From NCBI GenBank assembly GCA_028532985.1, contig JANCIK010000009.1, positions 1,302,001 through 1,366,000 on the forward strand: a stretch of DNA of 64,000 bases, read 5' to 3'. Under the pieces are notes generated by a model that was given only the letters and a program-made list of their open reading frames with translations, did not search any database and was not told where the DNA came from. Position 1 is the stretch's first letter. Each line of letters begins with the position of its first letter. The translations under genes were made by a program, and so were the position numbers. The stretch comes from Stropharia rugosoannulata. Lineage: Eukaryota; Basidiomycota; Agaricomycetes; Agaricales; Strophariaceae. Positions 33,246 to 43,647 of the stretch are shown piece after piece.

Positions 33246-34310
33246 TTCCTGGTCTGAGGAAATTTACAAGAAGTGGAAAGTCCAAGGCAAGTCATTTATT
33301 TAGGCCTGGGCTCCATCCATGCAAATTCTAGCAAGTTAATATTGAACAACCCCCTTATCAACAATAGCCTCCCCCCAGAACCGTCGTATGATACGACGTT
33401 GAATGTAATGTGACGAAATAATTTGACCTGGAGAAGAATAGGTGACTGCTAAGTAAGCGCCTGCCTGTGCCATTCAAAGACAAGAATAGAATGATGCGTT
33501 CACTATTTAATTTCAGTCCGATAGAGTCCGATTTCGTCTGCGCGTGGGGCGAGATTGTGTAATCCATCGCAACGAAAGATAGGCGCATTGAGCGAACATG
33601 CTCCTGGCTCATGTGCAATGTCCAGAGGATGAACTGCTAATGCTGCGTGAGGATACACTCCAGAAAATGAACACACAAAGCGTTTGCGTTTCCTCCGCGC
33701 TGACGCTATATAAGCCTATATTTCTTGTGTTGACATTTGGAGGACACAAGCTTCCGCCGGAAAGCAAAAGAGTGCAGATAATGAGCCTAGCCTAGAGCAG
33801 AGCCACGGACGACTATTCAAGGTGATCTAACCACACTGACCACGGGCTGGCAGAGGAGTGAGCAGTTCGCCCAACGTGAGGCGTGTGACGACGAGCTGTA
33901 TGTCAACCAGCCAAAGAGTGTTAAACTTATCATAAAAGTTAAAAGTCGTGAATCCTTCACTTGAACGTGCAATTGCGAACCGCCCGCGGTAGTATGGTAC
34001 TGCGAGACAAAGGCATGCACCATGTTCGTGCTAGGGTTTGAGCTACAACCAAGCTACAACATCGTACGCATCATTTCGCTGTTTGAAGATCATGAACGCC
34101 TGAGATAAGAAGATCAAGTCAGAGGCTAAGTTCCCAGCATCTCATACGTATATCAGCAGTGCACTCACACATAGCTATATATGTCCCACTGTCACATCAA
34201 AAGACTTCAAGACGAGGTCGCATATCAATCATTTTGGCCGCGCTCCGCAGCAGACCGTCTTTAAAAACATTCAACACTTCTTTCGAGGTCAAAACACATT
34301 AGGAATCACC
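33246..34310. other. Intergenic (1.07 kb)
   Basis: No gene supported. A TATATAA element occurs at 33707-33713, and a second TATATA-like element lies near 34174, about 135 bp before the Sec14 start. Open frames here are short and featureless. Confidence 0.4.
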
Positions 34311-35570
34311 ATGGAAGACGTCGCCCATAGTGAACTTCTTTCTCGATTCAGGAAGGAGCTAGTAGAGGCCGATGCCCTGCATGAAGGCGACACGATTGGA
34401 ACCGATGACGAAACGCTACTGTGAGTTTCGCATGAGCTTCGTTGAAGTCGCATCGCTAAAGTGTTATTAGGAGGTTCTTACGAGCCCGGAAATATGACTT
34501 AAATCAAGCAAAGAAGATGTTTGTTAACGCACAGAATTGGCGCAAGACAGTGTGCGGTATAGGCATTGACGCACTGTATAAGAGCACAGATCCATTCGAC
34601 GTAAGTAATTGGAGACATGAAAAACCACCGAGAATGAACTCTCAATTGACATATCAGTATCCTGAACGAGACCTGGTCTTCGAGGCCTGGCCAATGTGGT
34701 TTCACAAGGTGTGTTCTGTCGCTACTACACAACTGAAGAGGGAGACTGACTTCTGCATAGACAGACAAGGTTCGTACCCATAATCTCCTTGTCGCCCAAC
34801 CGACGACGGTATCTCAAGCTGGGCTTCCAATAATGACAGAAAGGCCGGCCACTAAATATAGAAAATTTCGGAGGAGTGAGTCTCGATAAATTGTACCAGG
34901 TGTGTACACCAGAAAGACATTGGGAGACCTTACTAGTGAATGCCGAGTGTGTAAGTTTATCAATCAAATAAGAATTAACACAGATTGAATACACAAAACA
35001 AATGGTAGGTGACAAGAGAATGTCTTCCCGCGGCCAACCGCGTCGCTGGTACGCCAGTCGGAGGGGGGTTCGTAATAGTCGACCTTAAAGGATTTGGGTA
35101 ACGTATTTCGCCGCTGCTTATGGTCTGCAACTGACCGGATGGGAAGGTTGGGAGCGTTCTGGCATATGAAATCTCTTATTCGGAATGCTTTTCAAGTATC
35201 CCAGGACTACTACCCCGAGACGTAAGTCCTAAATCTTGCTCTTTGATGAGAAGCTGATGTTATAGATAAAAGGATGGGTCAATTGGCGATAATAAATGCC
35301 CCAGGAACATTCACAATGATTTGGGGTATAGTTAAACCATGGTTGTCGAAAGAGACTGCAGAAAAGGTTGATATCCTCGGCACTGACTATAAGGACGTCC
35401 TGCTTGAATTAATAGATGCTGAGAATCTACCAACTACTCTTGGAGGCAAATGTACCTGCAGTGATGTGGGAGGTTGCCATATGAGCGGGGCAGGTCCCTG
35501 GCAGGATGGAAGGATGGGATGGGGTCCGAAGTCCAGAGGAAACGAGGGGAGCGAAGCAGAAAGCGTCTAA
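34311..35570 (+). CDS. SEC14: Sec14-like phosphatidylinositol/phosphatidylcholine transfer protein (CRAL-TRIO)
   Basis: Eight exons (34311-34420, 34471-34600, 34658-34708, 34761-34769, 34840-34950, 35009-35097, 35147-35221, 35273-35570) give 290 residues, the usual single-domain Sec14 size. The N-terminal CRAL-TRIO-N part has 'LLRFLRARKYDLNQAKKMF'. The lipid-binding domain has 'YPERDLVFEAWPMWFHKTDK', 'GRPLNIENFGG', 'VIVDLKGFGLGAFWHMK', 'VSQDYYPETMGQLAIINAPG' and 'LPTTLGGKCTC'. It senses or exchanges PI and PC at the Golgi and supports secretory transport. 'LGAFWHMK' replaces the more common L-S-Q-F-W. The fourth exon is only 9 nt, encoding 'TDK'. Confidence 0.9.
34761..34769 (+). other. 9-nt micro-exon in SEC14
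   Basis: The nine bases encode Thr-Asp-Lys of the conserved 'WFHKTDKKGRP'. The acceptor is gcatag and the donor gttcgt. Phase is 0 on both sides, so skipping would delete exactly these three residues. Confidence 0.75.
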
Positions 35571-36543
35571 TCTCTTGATTGCGAATATGAGTGCCGTAGA
35601 GGGTTGGAAGGGTTATCCTAATAAATTTCATCTCTTTTCGACTGGCGCGGTTGCGCATATATGTATGCTAGGATTAGAAGGTAGAGTCGAAGTAGGGCAG
35701 TTGTTCTGGAGCACTTGATAGTTGCAACTGCCAGCCGCGTTATGTTGTACAAGGGAACAGAAGGAAAAGAAACGGTGGCAATCCGCATATGAGTTGTTAG
35801 GCTTAGAGACAGGGACGTAGTGCACCTTATCGCTCCCATACCTCATTTATACTGCACAGTGAGAGTCCAAGGATTCTGGGTCCGGTCCTATAGATCAATA
35901 TTCCCCGACTCCGAGGCATCTGTACGGCTGTGACGCAGCGCAGCACGGTAGACGCCGTGTCGGTGAGCCATGTGTCAAAATAGCAGCCGTTTTCCTTAAG
36001 AGCAGAAGTTGTAGTGTTCACGAGATCGTACCATACCTGCGGGCCTACTACCACGGCAGTCCGTGTCCGTACGGTGACTTCTAAGTCAACTGCAAGTCAC
36101 GGTAGAATTCATGTCAATCAGTTTAGCAGCATAAACTAATAAAAGTAAGATCAAAAGTTCTACGTGGCCATCGCTGAGAGAAAGTAGCCTCAGGCGACGC
36201 AGCTGTCATGTGTGGTAGTGGAGTGGCACATGGACGAACGCAAACACAAAACCGAAGACCTTCCCGAAGCGTGTTTGGTGTTCTTTGTACTCCGGACCGG
36301 GACGTGCCGAGCTATTGTTCATTAAGCGCTCGTCGCGTCTAATGTTGGCATTGTACTTTTGATTGTGCTCTCCATGACTGGCCTAGCAACGTCCGACTAT
36401 TGTCCGCCGTACATAAATGGCCTTTCTTCTCTCATGGTCAATTTTTGACTTTTCTCTTTCTTTGGCCGAGCCGGACTCTTTGACGACCCTTGGACGACCC
36501 ATTTACTCAACATTCTCTTACAGACACTCTCTTGAATACTAAC
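35571..36543. other. Intergenic (0.97 kb)
   Basis: A minus-strand frame at 36054-35827 reads 'VWYDLVNTTTSALKENG' with fair composition and could be part of a gene, but no start, splice partners or family could be found. The remainder holds the promoter of the glucanase gene, with a TATA-poor AT-rich patch near 36410. Confidence 0.35.
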
Positions 36544-38616
36544 ATGCATTTCGTGCTCTCTTTATCTACATTGTTTGTCTTTCTCTCGATTGTGAGTGGC
36601 GCCATCATACCACTTCGACGCGTCAAAATTCCCTCGGAGTTGCGGCGAAATGTATTTGAGCATGAGAGACGGGCACAAACCGCTGTGTATATCACTGTTA
36701 CAGCTCCTTCACCAATTGTAACGGCACAATCCATGACATCCTCCATATCAAGCCTTGTACCCATGTCATCCCCGGTACCAGCTTCCTCTGTGCCGTTGAT
36801 CCCATCTTCGTCTAGTGCTCCGACTTCGACTTCAATTTCCAATCCGCTTCCTTCTCAGTCAGACGACGGCCCCCCGAAATACGTTGTCGCCCATCATATC
36901 GTCGGGAACACATTTCCTTACACGCTACAAGACTGGGTTGATGATATTACTTTGGCACATGCATCTGGCATAGACGGTTTTGCCTTGAATTTGGGGAGCG
37001 ATGATTGGGAACCCGCTCGCGTAGCCGATGCGTAAGTACCACTAGGTGACTCACAAGCGTAGTATATATTGAAATATGGATATAGATACACAGCTGCCCA
37101 ACAAACCAATCTGAACTTCAAGCTTTTCCTTTCGCTTGATATGTCATCTCTTCCTTGCGCTTCTCCCAACGACGCACAGAACCTTCGCAACATCACCAGC
37201 ACATATCTTTCCCACCCGAATCAGCTCAAATATGATTCTCGGGCCTTGGTGTCCACATTCAGCGGAGAAACATGTCAGTTTGGCCAGGACAATATCGCAG
37301 ACGGGTGGAGGACACAGTTCTCTCAGCATCCGGACATACAAGGAAGCGTTTATTTTGTTCCCTCATTTTTTGTCGACCCCAGCACATTCAAGGACTTTTC
37401 TGGTGTTATGGACGGGGACTTTAACGTAAGTACCAATGCCCGTTTTATGAAGTGAGAAATTCATATCAAAATAGTGGAACTCTGGTTGGCCTGTGGAAGT
37501 GACGACCTCATTCGCCCAGACCGTTTTATCCAACTTTAACGCAACGCAAATCCCAGTTATGAAGTCTTTGTTCTCCACCTCAGCTAACAATATCGCTGAG
37601 GCGGGGGTCGCCGCTTCTGTTGCATCCGAATTAAGCCAATTACAACTCGCGCTGTCCCAATTCATCGGGTCAACAAGCACAGACGAACAGCATCTGTCTG
37701 CACTCTCGGCCCTGGCAGGAACTATACAGTCCAGAGACGACTCACCGAAGACGCTTTACATGGGCGCGGTCTCTCCGTGGTTCTTCACACACTATGGCCC
37801 GGATTCATTCAACAAGAACGTAAGTATATACACCTGCCTTGATGGACTTGGAGAGCGAATGGCTCATTGGCATTTTCTAGTTTGTCTATTTGTGCGATCA
37901 GCACCTCTACGCTAAACGATGGGAGGCCATGATAGGCAACCGAAGCCAATTCGATATCGCGCAGATCCTTACCTGGAACGACTACGGCGAGTCCTCTTAC
38001 GTAGGCCCAATTAAAGGCGCGCAGCCAAACAGCCAAGCATGGACCGATGGGATGAATCATACTGGTATGTCCTGTTATACGCCTACTTCATTTTTTGAGT
38101 CCAGAATATCTTTGCTGACGCGAAACCCTAAGCCTGGCTGAATTTGACAAAGTACTACGCTACTGCTTTCAAGACCGGTGCATATCCTGCCATCGAGCAA
38201 GACCAGCTTATCATGTGGTCCCGCCCGCACTCGACAAACGCGCAGGCGCCAGACCCTGTCCCGCAGCCCGCGAACTTCCAACTCGTGCGTACCTTGTCCA
38301 CTTTGTATATATCAGTGTCTAAAAGTGTTACTCCGCATAGTTTGAAGACCTAGTGTGGGCTGTTGTGTTGACCACCGGCCCAGCTACCGTCACCCTTTCC
38401 ACGTCTAACAATCCGGCAGACTCGAAGACGTTCAATGTTCCCTCCGGCTTATCAAAGCTTGCCGTGCCTATCACGCCTGGTGGGACTATGAAGGGCACCA
38501 TACAGCGTAATGGGCAGACTGTCCTCGAGTTAAATCCCACCAGTTTTACATTCCAGGGAAGCCCCCAATCTTACAACTTCAACGCCTTTGTTGCCAGCGC
38601 TAGCGCTATCAATTAA
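36544..38616 (+). CDS. GH71 alpha-1,3-glucanase (mutanase), secreted
   Basis: Six exons (36544-37031, 37086-37425, 37475-37819, 37881-38064, 38133-38284, 38341-38616) give 594 residues. The signal peptide is 'MHFVLSLSTLFVFLSIVSGA'. A Ser/Pro/Thr-rich linker of about 60 residues precedes the catalytic domain. GH71 signatures: 'YVVAHHIVGNTFPYTLQDW', 'ASGIDGFALNLGSDDWE', 'FKLFLSLDMSSLPC', 'YFVPSFFVDPSTF', 'GAVSPWFFTHYGPDSFNKN', 'ILTWNDYGESSYVGPI'. The enzyme cleaves alpha-1,3-glucan in the fungal's own or others' walls. The C-terminal ~130 residues form a beta-rich module after the catalytic domain. An upstream in-frame ATG at 36490 would put non-hydrophobic residues before the signal peptide, so 36544 is preferred. 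Confidence 0.93.
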
Positions 38617-38859
38617 CTGCTTTCTGCAACACGTCCATGTAACTGGTTACATCCTTGTATAATGTTGTATAGCCTTCTGTACAATCATCTCTGTAGCACA
38701 AGAAACATCAGTGTATCATAAACTTTGTATTTCATACCGCAGTACCGCACCGCTACTTCGATTGGTTCCGGCTTCAGAATCACTGATGGTCTCTAGTCGA
38801 GATTATTATAAATTAAGAGAGTCCAATGCAACTGTACGAATACGAAGACAACATAGTAA

Positions 38860-40145
38860 TCAGAAGATGGGTATATAATCCTGTATTCTGTCTTTTGCAT
38901 CTTGTGCAATGCACTCCGCAATCCACGTCAAGTTCCGTATTTCCTGTTCTTTCAACTTGAAGTAACTAAAAAATACGCCGTATTGAAATTGCTGGAGGAA
39001 CGCCTGCTTGTTCAGGAACACTTCCATTCGGAAGAAGCGGTCTTCCAGATAAGAGGCAGCGGATAAATCATCAAAGCCGTTACCATTCTGCGAACTCCCA
39101 GAATCGTTGAAAAAAGAGCGATATTCCGAAATGCCCTCGCATGCCTGTCGAACTTGGTCCATATCGTCCGCGCGCGCAAGTTGGTTGTTACCCTCTGGCC
39201 ACAGGCGCCCAATAGCCGGGAACAGTTTGGCGCGCTGCTCCTTGGAGAGCTCCGTGTTGAAAGAGTTGATGGTGATGTTGACCGTACGGCGGTCAGCTTC
39301 AAACGCCAGGATCTTGTGCATAACGTCCGATGTAGGGGAGTCCAGGGTGGAGCAGAAATTATAGAAATCTTCCAGATACGCCTTGTACACGGTATTTCGG
39401 ATTATCTCAATGTTAAGATCATCCAGGTCCGCAGCAGAGAGACAGTCCCTGAAATACGGAGCTACGGGTGGTCAGCTAAGTGACGACAGCAGAAAGAAGC
39501 AAGATACATACCGAGTGGTGTCTCCACCAAGACACTTTGGTACAATTCCTCGACGTTGGTGGCCACGCATAGAGCCGGCATAGTGTCGAATACTCCAAGA
39601 GGATGGCAGCGACTAATCAGTTCATGTGTATCACGTTCGTGCAGAGTTCCAGTGATCAGTAACACAACATTGTCGATCATATACGCGTAGCTGTACGCAT
39701 ATGTCAATTGCGTGAACAGCGAGTGAGGAGATGAAGCATACGTTATGTAGTCGAGGAACTTTGCCAGGGGTTGAACTGCGTTGTTCCGCACGTAATTGAA
39801 TTGATCGACTAGTATTCCGGTAGCCTTGTCCGCGATCGTAGAAGTCGATATTGGGAGGGGTTCATTCGCCAGGAAGTTCTCGTAATCAGTCGCCGAGAGC
39901 TGGGTACGGAAGTCTGCAGAGTAGGGAAGCATAAATCGTTATCTTGAACTGGAGACATACCTTCCAGTGTCTCGCATTGCGCCAAATTGGAGTACTGATT
40001 CGGCGACAGAATGCCAGCCTTGTAGCCCCTTACAATACCCTCCAGAAAGCCGTTGTCTACCTATCAGGCAGTCTTGTGTAAGTTGAGCTTCGTTTATGAG
40101 GTGCATAGACAAGGGAGACGTTACATTGAAAAATAGAGCCTCCAT
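38860..40145 (-). CDS. VMA6: V-type ATPase V0 subunit d (Vma6)
   Basis: Five exons (40145-40125, 40060-39961, 39913-39742, 39690-39512, 39461-38860) give 357 residues. Exon 1 codes only 'MEALFFN'. The protein continues '[19 protein letters not shown]', '[23 protein letters not shown]', '[18 protein letters not shown]', '[13 protein letters not shown]', '[13 protein letters not shown]', '[15 protein letters not shown]' and ends '[10 protein letters not shown]'. Subunit d couples the central stalk of V1 to the proteolipid ring on the cytosolic face of the vacuole. All junctions are canonical. It lies about 8.5 kb from the c' subunit gene. Confidence 0.95.
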
Positions 40146-41102
40146 AACGATGTGCGTCTGAGCAAGAGAGTCACTGTCAGTCTTAGCTCAATTCCACCAG
40201 CATTTGTTAGGTAAGCGAGCAGGCTCTCATCCGGACTTCTTCCGAGGCTTCAATCATATTAGCTCTCTTTGAAAGCCTTGAATGCGGCGCCTCATTACTT
40301 CCACCTTGTATTCCTGTTACTCAACCTCGGCTGCTAAATCCTGCTAGCTTCTGATGGAGCCCATCAGGTTATGCTCCGGCCATTGCTTCAAGTGTCCACA
40401 GTGCAACAGAATTTTATGCTGGTATCATCAACCGACTATGACATTGTAGCACAACACTAGTGGCCCAGTGTATTTAGCAAGCAGGACTTGGGTTACAGGT
40501 TACATATGACTGAATCTTCTCTTAGACACCAATCGCCAACCACCAGATAAATGCACAGAATTCCTCGCTAAAACGAAAGCTCTCATGCTACAATGTAGTT
40601 TTAGTACTCTGCTTTCTCTCTGGATTGGGAAATGCCAGAAAATACCTCTCGGACGTGCGGACGCGTACAACGGAGACGTCACGCCATGATCTGGTACTTG
40701 CCAGGAACACAATGCAGATTGTGCCACAACCCTCGAACAACGCATACCTATCTCCGAATGGGGTACTCCGCAGTAAAGTGTGTACAATGCTGCAGCTTAT
40801 CTTCTCTTTATCACTCTCCTTGAACTTTTCAAATCGCGTAAAACATACGAAAGAAGTGCATTGGCCATCGAAATGAATACCGCCCTTATTCGACAGCTAA
40901 TACTCCTGGCAAATTGTGTTTTTAAGTTCGCAACAGTAACCGGTCTTGATTCTTGATATGACGCAATCCCTGCCATGTCTCGCGCAACTATACGACTCTC
41001 CAAAAGCACTTTTTTTTGTACACGCTTGACTGCATAAAGGTAATGGAAAAGCAACGGTATGCTTCCCGACCCATCTCTTCCTTAATCAGTCTTCTTTTAC
41101 GT
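40146..41102. other. Intergenic (0.96 kb)
   Basis: Divergent spacer between VMA6 and a Dal5-type transporter. No gene, repeat or RNA was recognised. Open frames of 60-95 codons lack support. Confidence 0.4.
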
Positions 41103-43448
41103 ATGTCTCCGAAGGCATCTGAGAAAGGCTCTGAGAACGGATTTAAACCGTCGAACGATGATTTTGACACGCCGGAAGATAGGGCTTTAGTCTCCAAAAT
41201 CGACTTACGGTAATGCTCTTCTTCTGGACTGAAATAAAACTCATGATCGTTATTACTACAGTCTTATCCCAATACTGACATTGCTCTACCTCTTGAGCTT
41301 TCTAGACAGGTAAGCTTTGAAAAACATTTTCGAAAAGTCATTTTATGCTGACACTCCTATGGATTAGATCAAATATAGGCAATGCCAAGTTCGTGTTTTA
41401 TTTTTTCCTTGCTGAAGAACCGGCCTAATATATTTTTTCTAAAAGAATCGATGGCTTGACTACGGTAAAGAAGTTTGTCACGGTTATCTGAATCCCACTC
41501 ATTCGTTTGCTAAGGATTTGCACGTCTCCCCTCCTGAATATAACACGGCTCTTGCGCTGTATTTTGTAGCATATGTAATATTTGAAATTCCTGCCAACGT
41601 AATGATTGCTTGCTGCCTTTCTCAAAGCACGTAGCCTAATAAACTATTATTTCTCAGATTATGTAGGTCATTGGACAACTAAGAGGGCGATGCACTTACC
41701 TGAACTTGGGACAGACTAAAACGCTTTAACCCTCAAATCTGGCTGCCTAGTCTGACGCTTTTCTGGGGGATTGTCAGCGTATTTCAGGGTCTAGTCACCA
41801 ATAAGGCCGGGTTATATGGTATACGTTTTTGTGAGTAACCCATTTTTTACGACGAGTCGAAGAGAATGTATTTTTTATAGTCATTTCAACTCAGTGCTGG
41901 GAGTCGCTGAAGCTGGACTTTTCCCTGGAGTGATATACTTGTTCTCAGTATATTACCGCAGACATGAACGAAGTTGGAGGGTCGCCATATTTTTTGGAGG
42001 TGCCGCCCTTGCGGGAGCTTTTGGTGGTCAGTACTTGCATGAACTCAAATTATATGCCGTGCTAAAGCTATTTTTCCAGGTATTCTTGCATATGCCATTG
42101 GGAAAATGGACGGTGTAGGTGGCCGTAGAGGCTGGGAATGGTATGAGGTTGCAAAGTCTCAAAAGCTTGTTATTAATATCCTTCATCAGGATCTTTATCC
42201 TCGAAGGCATTCTAACAGTAGCAGTTTCCTTGGTGGCCTACTTTCTCGTGCCGACTTGGTCACATAAAGCGAAATTCGTGCGATCAATCAACTTAGTTCA
42301 TCTCAAGGCATACTGACCATTTCTCAGCTGACAGATGCTGAAAGGAAGCGACTGTTTGACCGTCTTAACGCGGACTCAGATGCAGCTCTTATCGAAAAGT
42401 TTGAATGGAAATATGTAGCGCAAGCCCTATCAGATCACCTTGTATGGGGCTATGCACTTCTTTTTCATGGGTTTGCATTTGTGTTGTACTCACTGAGTCT
42501 CTTTCTGGTGAGTCGACCGCATACATATGCTTCATTAATCATCCATCATGTTTCAGCCGACAATTATCGCGGGCCTTGGTTTTGCTAATTGGCAAGCCCA
42601 ATTGTACGTGACGTCTTCTCCTATACCTTCAAATAGATAAACCGCTGATACGTACATCTATGACATGCCAGGATGACAGTCCCGCCAAACGCACTAGCTG
42701 CACTTTCTATCTGGGCCACTGTCTGGGTATCTGCTAAGACAAATCTCCGTGCGCCGTACATAATCGGGTCAGCTGTCGTGGCAATAATTGGTACATCCAG
42801 TCGTAAATCAACGTAACATTCTCTGAAAAATTATCTTCTAGGCTATATCATTCTGGTGGCCACAAAAACGGGTCAGTTTCATTTCACGGGTGTTATGCAA
42901 AGACATGAACTGATAATATAGTATGACAGCCGGAGCTCAGTACGTGGGCACTCTTTTCGCCGCAGCGGGAGTGTACACAGGAAATGCGCTCCTTCTTAGG
43001 TTAGTGTATTCACGCACATAGATCAAAAAGCATGTAAATATTGACATTCTATGGACAGTTGGCCTGGTGAGAATGTCTCTGCTCAGACGAAACGAGCAGT
43101 TGCAGTAGCCATGCAAATAACAATCGGCGACATTGGAGCCATCGCAGGGTCGGTCTTCTAAATTTTTTTTACCATTAGATATGTGGAAACTGTTTCTTAT
43201 TATCTTACAGTGTTCTCATCTACCGCCCTAATTTGAGCGAACATCGTTTCCGTAAGCCACACCTTATTGCCATTGGATACCTCATCTTTGCAATACTGGT
43301 GGCCCTATATCTCTCTATCTGGATGCACCGCGAAAACAACCGACGAGATGCCATCTTGGCGGAAGGCAAAGATGAGCAGGAATTACCCACAGCCGAAGAA
43401 AGGCAAGAACAAGGAGATAGACATATTCATTATAGATATGTCATTTAG
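41103..43448 (+). CDS. MFS transporter, anion:cation symporter type (Dal5/allantoate-permease-like)
   Basis: Seventeen exons fit together in frame into 484 residues, with consistent phases throughout. Four exons are tiny: 41368-41388 (21 nt), 41446-41464 (19 nt), 41658-41662 (5 nt) and 42842-42871 (30 nt). Family signatures: 'LIPILTLLYLLSFLDRSNIGNAKIDG' (split here across exons), 'YNTALALYFVAYVIFEIPAN', 'ILKRFNPQIWLPSLTLFWGI', 'RFLLGVAEAGLFPGVIYLFS', 'WRWIFILEG'-type 'WEWIFILEGILTVAV' and 'ALLLSWPGENVSAQTKRAV'. Members carry carboxylates such as allantoate, nicotinate or similar acids across the plasma membrane; the substrate is not predictable. The C-terminus is hydrophilic and Glu-rich. Confidence 0.85.
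41658..41662 (+). other. 5-nt micro-exon in the Dal5-like transporter gene
   Basis: Five bases (attat) lie between an acceptor ttctcag and a donor gtaggt. They join 'EIPAN' to 'LKRFNP' through two Ile codons, restoring the family pattern. The next exon begins at 41715, one base before a Leu codon, so phase 2 is required and only this exon supplies it. Confidence 0.6.
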
Positions 43449-43647
43449 AAGATTGACATCTGGTCATGGATGACTGAATGAACGTAGTATGGGCAAAGAA
43501 TAAATAAGCTATATGCTTGTGTAATTGTTGTACAGCGTGTGTATAATACATTATGTGCATTGGACGGGTTGCAAGGGCGATCATGATAGCCTCATAATAA
43601 AGAGGATGCAATAATTATGAATGCCAGTTTAAGTCAAATAACCGAAG

